This document shows positions 48,104 through 57,695 of a DNA stretch of 64,000 nt, piece by piece; the first letter of the stretch is position 1; each line of letters begins with the position of its first letter. This DNA is from CAYFWF01 sp964346815. Its GTDB lineage: Bacteria; Acidobacteriota; Aminicenantia; Aminicenantales; Aminicenantaceae. Below the pieces are notes generated by a model. It was not told the DNA's origin and did not search any database. It worked only from the letters and a program-made list of their open reading frames with translations. The stretch lies in NCBI GenBank assembly GCA_964346815.1, contig CAYFWF010000068.1, positions 124,001 to 188,000 of the forward strand. The letters are read 5' to 3'. The position numbers were made by a program, and so were the translations under genes.

Positions 48104-49395
48104 AAGAGTTTTTCCAAGATGATCGAAGAGAGGTTCGAAATGGAGAGGTCCTGACCATAGTGCGAATTTGCCCAGAAAAACGCATCATCCCAAGTGTGCA
48201 TGCCTTGGAGATCGGTCCGTCCGAATATTTCCTTTTTTTTGACAGAACCCTTCATATCGAATCCGTAATCAGAGAGGACGATGAGATCAGGGCCGTCTGA
48301 GACATAGCGTCCGCTGTAGATGTCTCCGGTATCAAAGACCTCCCGTACCACCTTTTTTCCTTCGAATTCTAGTTTTTTCAATTCATCCGAAATTTCCTGC
48401 TTAAGGAATTTCTTGTCGGATGATCCGACGCATCCTTTGGGAAATTTGTCTTTCCTGTTTAAATAGATGCGGTTTGGGTCCATGGCAAAGGCTCGGGAAG
48501 TCGACGAGATTTCAGAGAGGCTCTGAGGAGAGGCAGTTTCAAATCCTAAATATCCATGTTTTTGGAGCCAGGCATTCAGATACACCTCCTGTTCAATTCC
48601 GGTGAAACCATGGTCCGAAAGGAGAAAAAGGCCGTCCACCGCATTTGTCAGCTTCAAGAAGGAATTCACGACATGATCGATGACTCTGTCGATCCGTCGG
48701 TAATATTCGAAGAAATGGCTGTGATAGGGATGATCATCATCTTGATAGGCATTCCACAGAAAGTGCTGGAGTCTATCTGTGCCTGTTATGATAAATTCAA
48801 AGAAATCCCAATTTTCTTTCCAGAGAAAATCAAAGACTCTCCGTCGTCCTTCCAGGGTGTTTTCTAGATCTTTCCACAGAAATTCATGGTCTTCTCTTGA
48901 CCGGGAGGTGTCTATATCGATTTGATAGTCGAGTTTTTCAAGAGAAGACTTCAGAGGGGGAGGATAGACGGCTTTGCTCAAGTCAAGGGCCACAAAGCCT
49001 GAGATCAAGATTCCGTTGATCTCTCTCGCGGGATATGTAGAGGGCTGATTGACGATGAAGGATCTTTTCTTTTTATCCCCCAGAACATCCCAAAAAGTAG
49101 GGTGCTTAAGGTCCAGGAAATTCGGAAAACGGAGATCATAAGTACCCGGCTTGAGGTCGGTGAAGCCAAATATTCCGTGTGTTCCAGAATTGGTGCCGGT
49201 CATAAAATCCGTCCAGCTAACAGCCGAGATTTCGGGTAAGCTGGCCTTCATCATGTGCAGATGGCCGGCGTCGATCAGGCCCTTGAGCGTCGGCATGATC
49301 CCTTTATCGGCCATATCCATGAGGAGTGAGAAGGGAACCCCGTCCAATCCGAGAACGCAGACCCGGTTTTTCTTTTTTTTCTTGAATATTCCCAT
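48100..49395 (-). CDS. Alkaline-phosphatase-superfamily phosphodiesterase, short form without signal
   Basis: 431 residues, no signal peptide or anchor, beginning KKKKKNRVCVLGLDGVPFSL. Core motifs: SAVSWTDFMTGTNSGTHGIF, TGTDRLQHFLW, LLSDHGFTGIEQEV and a terminal HTWDD in place of the GDH motif. It lacks the large inserted domain of the two downstream paralogues. A cytosolic location is likely. It is the first gene of the operon (start 49395) and overlaps the next by four bases, implying coupled synthesis. Confidence 0.86.
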   Translation of the reverse strand: MGIFKKKKKNRVCVLGLDGVPFSLLMDMADKGIMPTLKGLIDAGHLHMMKASLPEISAVSWTDFMTGTNSGTHGIFGFTDLKPGTYDLRFPNFLDLKHPTFWDVLGDKKKRSFIVNQPSTYPAREINGILISGFVALDLSKAVYPPPLKSSLEKLDYQIDIDTSRSREDHEFLWKDLENTLEGRRRVFDFLWKENWDFFEFIITGTDRLQHFLWNAYQDDDHPYHSHFFEYYRRIDRVIDHVVNSFLKLTNAVDGLFLLSDHGFTGIEQEVYLNAWLQKHGYLGFETASPQSLSEISSTSRAFAMDPNRIYLNRKDKFPKGCVGSSDKKFLKQEISDELKKLEFEGKKVVREVFDTGDIYSGRYVSDGPDLIVLSDYGFDMKGSVKKKEIFGRTDLQGMHTWDDAFFWANSHYGQDLSISNLSSIILEKLL

Positions 49396-49550
49396 GGAAT
49401 CTATTCCAACATGTCAAACCTATCTATTATAAGCATGTCTTATATCTTGTCAATCATCGACCTTCTCGCCCCCTGCGTAGCTCAAAACTGAGCTGAAGTG
49501 ACCGGTACAATTGTTCACTGTTTTTGAGTAGGCATCTCTGATAACAGACT

Positions 49551-49783
49551 GCAACGCCCGATACATACTCTGAATCTGGCTCTGCCCGGTTCCCTTGGAG
49601 GACGACAGCGCTTGGAGAAACGTTGTTGGGGATTCCAAGGGGGTATGTCCCCTTGGTCGCAGGGCGAAGCCCGAGAAGAGGAGGCAGCGAGCGGAGCGAG
49701 CGTTGGAAGGGGCAAGTCAGTTCCCCCTCCAAGAAGAATCGGGAAGGCCAAATCCTCAATGTCGGTGTGGACATGCCTGATGG
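49551..49783. repeat. Dispersed structured repeat, copy at 49.6 kb
   Basis: Both ends recur: GATACATACTC and GGCTCT...GTTCCCT (from 49560) as at 26.5 kb, and the inverted CCATCAGGCATGTC (49783-49770) as at 36.8 kb. The middle is GC-rich and structured: CCAAGGGG/CCCCTTGG (49635-49642, 49649-49656, six-base loop) and TTGGAAGGGG/CCCCCTCCAA (49703-49712, 49723-49732). Short frames on both strands lack ribosome sites and are not convincing. It fills the gap between the phosphodiesterase operon and the acyl-CoA synthetase. Confidence 0.6.
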
Positions 49784-49827
49784 ACTTTGCCATTATAGCC
49801 TTTCAATACAAAAAAAAGAAGGCCAAT

Positions 49828-51942
49828 TTATTTAACGATGATCCGGGCGTCGACAACGGTGCATCCTTTGCCTTTCTCGTACACGATCAAAGGATTGATA
49901 TCCAGCTCTTTGATATCTTCGAAATCGGTCACGAATTGAGAGAGTCTCTTGAGACATTCTGCGATAGCAGGGGTGTCATAGACAGGCCCTCCTCTGAAGC
50001 CGTCGAGTATTTTATGCGTTTTTGTGCGCGAAATCATCATTTCTGCTGTGAGTTCCCGGATAGGTGCCAATCGAAAGATCACATCTTCCAGAGCTTCCAC
50101 ATATATACCGCCCATCCCAAACATCAGAATAGAACCAAACTGCGGATCAGAGTTCATCCCGAGGATGACTTCCTTTCCCGAAGGCGCCATTTTTTCGACC
50201 ATCATCCCTGTTATTTTGGCCTTTGGCACTTTCTTGCCGATGCTGGTAAGGATAGCGTTGTAGGCTTTTCGCACTTCAGCTGCATTTTTAATATTCAGGA
50301 CGACTCCGCCGACATCGAATTTGTGCAAAATGTCGGGCGAAGCGATTTTCATCACGACAGGAAATCCGATTTTTTGGGCAGCTGCAACGGCTTCGGTCTC
50401 GCTGGCCGCCAGCGCAGATTTTATCACCGGGAATCCATAAGCTCTCAAGACGTCATACGCTTCCTGTTCCAGAAGAAAGGAACGGTCCTCTTTTTTCACA
50501 TTTTCAATAATTCTTCTAGCCGCAGATGTATCAACCTTGAATTTTTTCACTCGTGTCTTGGGACGCCTGAGCCACCAGGTGAATTTCGTCATTTCTGACA
50601 GCGCCCTCGCTGCAGACTCTGGAAACCTGTAATCCGGGATGTTGTTTTCCTCCAGCAACTCGATTCCTTTGGATACATCGTAAACTCCGAGATAGCAACA
50701 GACCATCGGCTTTTCGAACCTTTTGGAGACTTTAATGATGGTTTTGGTGATTTTCTCCACATCTGTGAATGCAGTGGGAGTGAGAATAATTATGGCCGAA
50801 TGGATATTTTTCTGTTTCAGCATGGCCTCTAGAGTGATCTCATACTGTTTGTGCTGGGCTTCGGCGATTAAGTCCACCGGATTGTTCAGACTCGCAGTAG
50901 GGGGAAGAATGGATTTCAAGACCTTTTTCGTACTCTTGTTGAGAGAGGCGATGCTCAATCCGTGCCGGATGCATGAATCCGTAGCGAGGATCCCCGGTCC
51001 TCCCGAATTGGTAACGATAGCAACGTTTTTTCCTCTTGGCAGGGGCTGGCTGGAGAATGCCTTAACATAGTCGAAAATCTCCTCCAGGGTTTCCCCTCTT
51101 ATCACTCCACATTGATCGAAGATTGCGTCATAGACCTTGTCCGATCCAGCAAGAGAGCCTGTGTGAGAGGATGCGGCTTTTGCTCCGAATACCGTCCGTC
51201 CGGCTTTCAGGGCAATGATTGGCTTGGGATTTTTGGGGTGACTGGTGATTTTTCTGGCGATTGCCATGAATTCTCTGCCGTTGACAAGATCCTCCAGGTA
51301 CATCAGGATCACATCTGTTTGGGAATCATTGTTGAAATAAACCAGAAGATCGTTTTCGGTCAGACCAGCCTTGTTGCCCATACTGATGAATTTGGAAAAT
51401 CCGATGTTGGCCTCTTTTGCGTAATCGAGCACAGCCACGCAGAGGGCCCCGCTCTGGGATATAAAGGCGATGTTCCCTTGTTTGGGCATCTGGGTTCCGA
51501 ATGTAGCATTCATGCTTGATTCGGAAGCTGTGTTAATCACTCCCAGACAATTCGGCCCCACCAAGGCGATCTCGTATTTGTCGATAATATCCTTGAGTCT
51601 TTGTTCGAGCTCGATTCCTCTCCCGCCGATTTCTTTGAAACCGGCCGAAATCGTGATAGCCCCGCTTATGCCCTTGACGCCACATTCTTCCAGAACCTGT
51701 AACACCAGAGGCGCCGGGACAATCACAACCGCAAGATCGACTTCGTCCGGAATATCAAGAACTCGTGGATAACATTTGATGCCCAAGATAGCTTCGGCAT
51801 GGGGATTGACTGGATAGACCACTCCTTGAAACCGGCTGTCGATGATATTGGCAAGGAGGGAATGGCCTACACTTCCCGGGTGTCTCGAAGCTCCTATGAT
51901 AGCAATGGATTTAGGGTAGAAGATCGATTCAAACTTATTCAT
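49828..51942 (-). CDS. ADP-forming acyl-CoA synthetase (fused alpha-beta)
   Basis: Converts acyl-CoA, ADP and phosphate to the acid, CoA and ATP, an energy-conserving step in fermentation of sugars and amino acids. The 704 residues contain the CoA-binding domain (IAIIGASRHPGSVGHSLLAN), succinyl-CoA-ligase-like domains with GPNCLGVINT and the phospho-histidine segment AASSHTGSLAGSDKVYDAIF, and a C-terminal ATP-grasp domain (VVMKIASPDILHKFDVGGVV). The acyl preference is unknown. ATG 51942 follows GAAGGAAG; the frame is open to 52032. Confidence 0.93.
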   Translation of the reverse strand: MNKFESIFYPKSIAIIGASRHPGSVGHSLLANIIDSRFQGVVYPVNPHAEAILGIKCYPRVLDIPDEVDLAVVIVPAPLVLQVLEECGVKGISGAITISAGFKEIGGRGIELEQRLKDIIDKYEIALVGPNCLGVINTASESSMNATFGTQMPKQGNIAFISQSGALCVAVLDYAKEANIGFSKFISMGNKAGLTENDLLVYFNNDSQTDVILMYLEDLVNGREFMAIARKITSHPKNPKPIIALKAGRTVFGAKAASSHTGSLAGSDKVYDAIFDQCGVIRGETLEEIFDYVKAFSSQPLPRGKNVAIVTNSGGPGILATDSCIRHGLSIASLNKSTKKVLKSILPPTASLNNPVDLIAEAQHKQYEITLEAMLKQKNIHSAIIILTPTAFTDVEKITKTIIKVSKRFEKPMVCCYLGVYDVSKGIELLEENNIPDYRFPESAARALSEMTKFTWWLRRPKTRVKKFKVDTSAARRIIENVKKEDRSFLLEQEAYDVLRAYGFPVIKSALAASETEAVAAAQKIGFPVVMKIASPDILHKFDVGGVVLNIKNAAEVRKAYNAILTSIGKKVPKAKITGMMVEKMAPSGKEVILGMNSDPQFGSILMFGMGGIYVEALEDVIFRLAPIRELTAEMMISRTKTHKILDGFRGGPVYDTPAIAECLKRLSQFVTDFEDIKELDINPLIVYEKGKGCTVVDARIIVK

Positions 51943-51979
51943 GGATCTTCCTTCATGAAAAATTTTTATAGAAAAACCT

Positions 51980-52696
51980 TTATTTTTTTGTCGGATGTGC
52001 TTTTTCTTCTGGGCGGCCCGCCTTGAGAACATGATCTAAGAAAGTCTCCTCCGGAACGGCTCCTTCTATGAACTCGGTTTCATTGATCACCGTCCTTGGA
52101 ACACCCGCGACATTATATTTATGTGCAAGGTGAGGAAACTCGGTCGCTTCGACCATATCTGCAGTGATCCGCGAGGATTCGAGAGCCATTTGATGACCGA
52201 CTCGTACTGACATGGTGCAGTAGGGACAGGTGGGGGTCACGAATGTCTGTATATGGATATCCACGTTCAAGGTTTTCAGAACCTCTTTTGTCTCGGGTTT
52301 AAGCCCTGAGAAACCCTTCGAAGCGTCCACGATGGCTTCAATGAGACTCATGTATTCATATCCAGATGGAATCCCAAAAAACCTGATGTTTTTTGTCTTA
52401 TCAGTCGTGATAAGAGTGGCCGGGATTTTGGTGATATTTAACTCTTCGGCCTTATCTGTATCAGCAGAAAAGTCATAAAGTAGGAGTTCGAGTTTTGCAG
52501 AAAGAGAGCAGACATCTTTCAGCAATGCCTTTGTCTCTTTACAAAACATGCATTCCTGCCCCTTGAGATGATCGGGTAGGACCAGGCGGCTTGACTCTTG
52601 AGTGAAATGGACCAGAGTCACATTGTCGGCCAATTCTTCATTGAATTTTTTTTGTGTTGCCTCTCTGACTTCCTTCGTGAGTATGTCCATCTTCAT
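51980..52696 (-). CDS. Protein disulfide oxidoreductase (double thioredoxin fold)
   Basis: 238 residues with two thioredoxin-like domains in tandem. The N-terminal unit has CMFCKETKALL near residue 49, and the C-terminal unit has TFVTPTCPYCTMSVRVGHQ near residue 154, followed by VAGVPRTVINETEFIEGAVP. Two CxxC sites in one chain are the PDO architecture of thermophilic archaea and some anaerobic bacteria. It probably works in thiol-disulfide exchange in the cytosol. It is divergent from the tricorn gene and 37 bases upstream of the acyl-CoA synthetase. Confidence 0.88.
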   Translation of the reverse strand: MKMDILTKEVREATQKKFNEELADNVTLVHFTQESSRLVLPDHLKGQECMFCKETKALLKDVCSLSAKLELLLYDFSADTDKAEELNITKIPATLITTDKTKNIRFFGIPSGYEYMSLIEAIVDASKGFSGLKPETKEVLKTLNVDIHIQTFVTPTCPYCTMSVRVGHQMALESSRITADMVEATEFPHLAHKYNVAGVPRTVINETEFIEGAVPEETFLDHVLKAGRPEEKAHPTKK

Positions 52697-52753
52697 TCTC
52701 CTGCCATATCCGGCTTTATTTTAGTTTGCGTGGGTCGAAAAAGCAACTTGTGC

Positions 52754-52782
52754 TTGTTTCCAGTGGTGGCGTGTGCTATATT
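52754..52782 (+). promoter_or_regulatory. Candidate promoter of the tricorn protease gene
   Basis: TTGTTT (52754-52759), 17 bases, TATATT (52777-52782) with an extended TGC before it. The leader would be about 47 bases and ends in AAAGGAGGACCG before the ATG. Confidence 0.45.
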
Positions 52783-52835
52783 TTTTTGTTCATTTTCACT
52801 AGCCTGAAACATCCAGGTTAGCCAAAGGAGGACCG

Positions 52836-55800
52836 ATGAGAATGAAGCTTTGGCTCGGCATATTTTCTCTGTTTTTTTTGCTTTCCACAATTTCTTTTGC
52901 TCCTGAAGAGGCTCGTGTGCTCCGTTTTCCCGCTGTCTTTGATAATCAGGTGGTTTTTTCCTATGCAGGGGATTTATACACAGTTTCCTCGGAAGGCGGA
53001 ATCGCACGAAAATTGACAACCCACGAGGGCTATGAAGCATTCGCTCGTTTTTCTCCGGATGGGAAGTATATTGCCTTTACTGGGGAGTATGACGGGAACC
53101 GTGAGGTGTTTTTGGTGCACAGTCAAGGAGGAATTCCCAGAAGATTGACTTATACTCCTACTCTCGGGCGTGACGACATTTCGGATAGAATGGGACCCAA
53201 CAATCTTGTCATGGGGTGGAAACACGATAACAAGCACATCGTCTTCCGCTCCCGGATGCGTGAGTGGAACGATTTTAACGGTCAGCTGTATCTGGCATCA
53301 TTGAATGGAGGGATTCCAGAACGAATTCCTCTTCCTCGAGGCGGTTTTTGTTCCTTTTCCCCTGATGATAAGAAATTGGCTTATAACCGTATCTTCCGCG
53401 AATTCCGCACCTGGAAGCGCTATAGAGGAGGAATGGCGGACGATATCTGGATTTACGATTTTGAGAGCAAGAAACTCGAGAATATCACCAACAATCCAGC
53501 TCAGGATATCATTCCAATGTGGAGCGCCAATAGGATTTACTTTCTCTCAGACCGAGGTGAGAATAAAAAGATGAATCTCTACGTATACGATTTTGAATCC
53601 CAAGAAACCCGCAGGCTCACAGATTATTCAGAGTTCGATATCAAATTTCCTTCGCTCGGCCCTGAAGCCATCGTGTTTGAATACGGGGGACATATCTACA
53701 AGTTTGACCTAGATACAGAAAAGGCTACAAGAATCCCTGTGATCGTTGCAGACGATCTCAATAGCGGCCGGAGTAAATTGGTTAAAGTAGCCAAGAACAT
53801 AACCAATTATGAAATATCTCCTGACGGAAAGAGAGCTCTGTTTGGAGCGAGAGGTGAGGTTTTCACGGTACCGGCAAAATATGGAAATACCCGTAATCTG
53901 ACAAATACCTCAGGAGTCCATGAGAGAAACTCCAAGTGGTCTCCCGATGCAAAATGGATCGCTTATATTTCTGACGCGACTGGAGAAGACGAGATCTATG
54001 TCGTGGCCCAGGATGGCGAGGGAGAGCCCCAGCAGATTACCAGTGGTGCAGATACATATAAATATCAAATTCTCTGGTCTCCGGATTCGAAAAAAATCAT
54101 GTGGAGCGATAAGCTGCTCCGTTTGAATTATGTGGATATCGAAAAGAAAAAAAGCGTCGTCGTAAACCAGGCCAAAGCATGGGAAATACGAGACTATGCT
54201 TGGTCTCCGGACAGCAGTTGGATTGCCTACTCGAAACCTGAAGCTGAATCTATGTCGAAAATCTATCTTTATGAATTATCCACTCAAAAGACGTACGACG
54301 TCACAGATGGCTGGTACTCCTCGTATTCTCCCTGTTTCCATCCGGGCGGTAAGTATCTCTTTTTTGTATCGGACAGGGATTTCAATCCGATCTACAGCAG
54401 GACAGAGTGGAATCATGCCTATATGTTCATGTCTCGCATCTATCTGGCGACACTGAATGAAGAGGTGGAATCTCCGTTCGAGCCCAAGAGTGACGAAGTG
54501 GCTGTGGAAAAAGAGGAGGAGAAAAAGGAAACCGATGCAGATTCAAAAAAAGAGGAGGACAAGAAAACGGATGACCAGAAAAAAGAAGGGGCGGTTAAAG
54601 TGGATCCTGAGAAACTCAAGGACCGCATAATCGGCCTGCCTATAGAGGTGGCCAGCTATAGGCAGTTGAACTCTGTCGGGAATATCCTCTATTACATGAA
54701 GCGTGGACTCAGAGACAGGGAATCTTCTTTGAAGATGTTTGATCTAGAAAAACAGAAGGAGACGGATTTAGGAAGTATCAATGGGTATGAGATTTCCGAT
54801 GACCAGAAGAAAATGCTCGTTTCCCAGGGACGGCCAGAGTCTTTCTATGCAATCATCGATCTCCCCAAAGCTCCTATCAAGGTCGAGGAGAAATTGGATC
54901 TGAATCAAATGGAGGTCAAGGTCAATCTCAAAGAGGAATGGAATCAGATCTTTGAGGAATGCTGGCGTCAGATGAAGTATTTCTTCTATGATCCGCAGAT
55001 GCACGGTGTGGATTGGGAAGCGGTTAAGAATCAGTACAGGCCTCTTGCCGATGCTGTTAATCATCGTGCCGATCTGACTTATGTTCTGGGAGAGATGATC
55101 GGAGAATTGAATGCCGGCCATACCTATGTAGGAGGGGGATCTTTCCCTCAACCTGAGCGGATACATGTGGGGATGCTTGGGGCTCAGTTCGAACGGGATC
55201 CAGAATCCGGCACCTATAAAATCATGAAGATACTCCAAGGAGAAAACTGGGACAGATCGGTGCGGTCACCTCTGACCGAAGTAGGGGTGTACGTGAATGA
55301 GGGGGATTATCTGATTGCCATAAACGGAAGATCGACCAGCAAGATGGATAACATGTATGAAGCGCTGTTGAATACAGTCGGGAAGCAAGTCACCCTTAAA
55401 GTGAATTCAGTGCCGGAAGATAAGGGGAGTCGTGAAGAAATCGTAATCCCCATCAAAGATGAACTGTCCCTCTATTACTACAACTGGGTCCAGGATAATG
55501 TCGACAAAGTGGATAAGGCGACAGGGGGGAAGGTTGGCTACATCCATATTCCTAATATGGGAAGAGAAGGTTTGAATGAATTCGTCAAACATTTCTATCC
55601 CCAGCTCCGCAAAAAAGCTTTGATCATCGATGTACGTGGAAACGGGGGAGGAAATGTCTCCCCCATGATCATCGAGCGTTTAAGACGTGAAGCAGCTATG
55701 ATGGGAGTGGCCAGAAACGCTCTTCCTACACCTGATCCTGATGCGGTTCTGATGGGACCTTTAGTCTGTCTGATGGATGAATTTTCTGCATCGGATGGAG

Positions 55801-56141
55801 ATATCTTTCCTTACCGGTTCAAAAAACACGATCTGGGAAAATTGATTGGCAAACGAACCTGGGGAGGCGTCATAGGGATTCGAGGCACCTTACCTCTTCT
55901 GGATGGAGGATATCTTTACAAACCCGAGTTTGCCACCTATGGATTGGAAGAGAAGGATTGGATCATCGAAGGCATAGGCGTGGAGCCCGATATCTACGTG
56001 GATAATGACCCAGCGAAAGAGTATGCCGGAATAGACGAACAGCTGAATAAGGCTATCGAGGTTATTCTTGAGGAATTGAAAACCAAAGAGAAAGAACTCC
56101 CGAAGGTCCCTCCTTATCCAAAAAAGAAAAAAGAGTCATGA
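52836..56141 (+). CDS. Tricorn-type serine protease (S41), exported
   Basis: 1101 residues with a signal peptide (residues 1-23). Residues ~30-540 form beta-propeller repeats (SPDGKYIAFTGEYDG, SPDGKRALFGARGE and others). A Glu/Lys-rich linker lies at about 550-590, a helical region and PDZ domain at about 700-880, and an S41 core at about 880-1090. The His is in ELNAGHTYVGGG (near 759) and the nucleophile Ser in MDEFSASDGDIFPYRF (near 983). It trims peptides into short oligopeptides. Thioredoxin, DUF362 and nitroreductase genes follow on the same strand. Confidence 0.94.
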   Translation: MRMKLWLGIFSLFFLLSTISFAPEEARVLRFPAVFDNQVVFSYAGDLYTVSSEGGIARKLTTHEGYEAFARFSPDGKYIAFTGEYDGNREVFLVHSQGGIPRRLTYTPTLGRDDISDRMGPNNLVMGWKHDNKHIVFRSRMREWNDFNGQLYLASLNGGIPERIPLPRGGFCSFSPDDKKLAYNRIFREFRTWKRYRGGMADDIWIYDFESKKLENITNNPAQDIIPMWSANRIYFLSDRGENKKMNLYVYDFESQETRRLTDYSEFDIKFPSLGPEAIVFEYGGHIYKFDLDTEKATRIPVIVADDLNSGRSKLVKVAKNITNYEISPDGKRALFGARGEVFTVPAKYGNTRNLTNTSGVHERNSKWSPDAKWIAYISDATGEDEIYVVAQDGEGEPQQITSGADTYKYQILWSPDSKKIMWSDKLLRLNYVDIEKKKSVVVNQAKAWEIRDYAWSPDSSWIAYSKPEAESMSKIYLYELSTQKTYDVTDGWYSSYSPCFHPGGKYLFFVSDRDFNPIYSRTEWNHAYMFMSRIYLATLNEEVESPFEPKSDEVAVEKEEEKKETDADSKKEEDKKTDDQKKEGAVKVDPEKLKDRIIGLPIEVASYRQLNSVGNILYYMKRGLRDRESSLKMFDLEKQKETDLGSINGYEISDDQKKMLVSQGRPESFYAIIDLPKAPIKVEEKLDLNQMEVKVNLKEEWNQIFEECWRQMKYFFYDPQMHGVDWEAVKNQYRPLADAVNHRADLTYVLGEMIGELNAGHTYVGGGSFPQPERIHVGMLGAQFERDPESGTYKIMKILQGENWDRSVRSPLTEVGVYVNEGDYLIAINGRSTSKMDNMYEALLNTVGKQVTLKVNSVPEDKGSREEIVIPIKDELSLYYYNWVQDNVDKVDKATGGKVGYIHIPNMGREGLNEFVKHFYPQLRKKALIIDVRGNGGGNVSPMIIERLRREAAMMGVARNALPTPDPDAVLMGPLVCLMDEFSASDGDIFPYRFKKHDLGKLIGKRTWGGVIGIRGTLPLLDGGYLYKPEFATYGLEEKDWIIEGIGVEPDIYVDNDPAKEYAGIDEQLNKAIEVILEELKTKEKELPKVPPYPKKKKES

Positions 56142-56196
56142 ACAGGATTTGGATAACAGCGCGAGTTGATTTCGATGAAGCCGGAGGTAAAGAATC

Positions 56197-56634
56197 ATGG
56201 CTGAAAAGTTGAAAGTGAGCTGCCTGAGCTGCGGGGCGACCAATAATTACCCTACAGATGTTTTGGGAAAGAGTATCCGGTGCGGCAGGTGTAAAACTCC
56301 TCTTCCTCAACCTGGGACAGTGATCGAGCTTCAACCCGATCAGCTCCGATCTTTCTTGCAAAGAGCGAACCTCCCGATCCTCATAGATTTTTTCTCACCC
56401 ACTTGTGCCCCCTGCCACATGATGCATCCTATCGTGGATGGATTGGCTCGGAGAAGAGCAGGCGAGCTGATGGTTCTGCGAATCGATGTGAGCGTCAATG
56501 CGGAGCTGGGCGCATCTTTTGGTGTCCAAGCTGTTCCGACATTTATTGTGCTCCACAAAGGCTATGAGAGAGGCAGGACATCGGGAGCCATGTCTGAAAC
56601 CGATTTTTCTCTATGGGTTTCCAGCAAAATTTAA
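56197..56634 (+). CDS. Thioredoxin with N-terminal zinc ribbon (TrxC-like)
   Basis: 145 residues. A zinc ribbon with two CxxC pairs (SCLSCGATN and RCGRCKTP) occupies residues 1-40; the thioredoxin domain has FFSPTCAPCHMMHP with active site CAPC, and the cis-Pro segment AVPTFIVL. This is the thioredoxin-2 architecture, resistant to some oxidants. It lies 56 bases after the tricorn gene and 16 before the DUF362 gene. Confidence 0.93.
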   Translation: MAEKLKVSCLSCGATNNYPTDVLGKSIRCGRCKTPLPQPGTVIELQPDQLRSFLQRANLPILIDFFSPTCAPCHMMHPIVDGLARRRAGELMVLRIDVSVNAELGASFGVQAVPTFIVLHKGYERGRTSGAMSETDFSLWVSSKI

Positions 56635-56649
56635 ATCGAGAGGCCATAA

Positions 56650-57657
56650 ATGAAAAAGAATGAAACCAAGAGCTTAGACAGAAGGGAATTTTTAAAAGGG
56701 ATGATGGGAGGGTTGGCATTCCTGCCGATCCTGAACAGTTCCTCGTTCTTGGAAAAGGAAAGGAAAAAAATGGCAAAGGTCGCACTTATAAAAACATCGG
56801 AAAGAGGCATCGGTGTCCGCGAATCCATGAATCTTTTAGAAATTCCAGAGATGGAAGGAAAAAAAGTTTTACTCAAGCCCAACTTCAATACATCCGATCC
56901 CTGTCCGGGTTCTACTCACAATGACACGTTGAGTCAAATAGTCCAAGAGATCCATGAGAGAGGAGCCGGAGAGATCGCTGTCGGAGAGAGGAGCGGCCCT
57001 CCGGACACCGAGAAAGTGATGGAAGAGAAGGGAATCTTTGGGCTGGCTCGAGACTTGGATTTCAAGATCATCAATTTCGAAAAGACTGAAGAAGAAGATT
57101 GGGTCCATTTTGATCCAGAAGGAAACCATTGGGACAATGGCTTCTCGATTGCCCGCCCTGCTACAGAAGCTGAATACTTCATATCCACCTGCTGTCTCAA
57201 GACTCATCAGTATGGAGGGGTATTCACCATGTCGTTAAAGCTGGCTGTGGGATTGACACCAAAAAAACTGATGAGGGAGCTCCATGGCAAAAGGGCCACC
57301 CATATGAGAAGAATGATCGCAGAAATCAATCAAGCGTATGAGACGGATCTTATCATCCTGGATGGAATTGAGGCTTTTGTGGATGGCGGTCCGATGAGCG
57401 GGCCTAAAAAGAGAGCCGATGTCTTCCTTGCAGCCTCGGATCGAATAGCTTTGGATGCTGCTGGACTGGCTGTCTTGAAAGAGCTAGGTTCGAATGAAGC
57501 GATAATGGGAACAAAGATTTTTGAGCAGGAGCAGATCCAACGAGCCGCCGAATTGAATTTGGGCGTGGAATCTGCTCAGCAGATCGAGTTTTTGACTCCG
57601 GATAGACCCAGCAGACAATATGCAGATAAGTTAAAGTCCATCTTAGCGCTCGGCTAA
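56650..57657 (+). CDS. DUF362 protein with Tat signal
   Basis: 335 residues starting KSLDRREFLKGMMGGLAFLP, a twin-arginine signal. The rest is a DUF362 domain: KKVLLKPNFNTSDPCPGSTH, CCLKTHQYGGVFTMSLKLAV, LIILDGIEAFVDGGPMSGP and DRIALDAAGLAVLKELGS. DUF362 is of unknown function and is often fused to or encoded near iron-sulfur proteins; no Fe-S Cys pattern is seen here. An internal ATG at 56770 would give a cytosolic form lacking the signal. Confidence 0.88.
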   Translation: MKKNETKSLDRREFLKGMMGGLAFLPILNSSSFLEKERKKMAKVALIKTSERGIGVRESMNLLEIPEMEGKKVLLKPNFNTSDPCPGSTHNDTLSQIVQEIHERGAGEIAVGERSGPPDTEKVMEEKGIFGLARDLDFKIINFEKTEEEDWVHFDPEGNHWDNGFSIARPATEAEYFISTCCLKTHQYGGVFTMSLKLAVGLTPKKLMRELHGKRATHMRRMIAEINQAYETDLIILDGIEAFVDGGPMSGPKKRADVFLAASDRIALDAAGLAVLKELGSNEAIMGTKIFEQEQIQRAAELNLGVESAQQIEFLTPDRPSRQYADKLKSILALG

Positions 57658-57695
57658 GTTTCTCTTTTGATCCAAATTCGAAAGGGAGGTGAGAG

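Noticed and set aside
49450..49835. Several overlapping short frames on both strands in the 49.6 kb repeat
   Set aside because: No ribosome sites, and the bases are explained by repeat blocks and hairpins shared with other intergenic regions.
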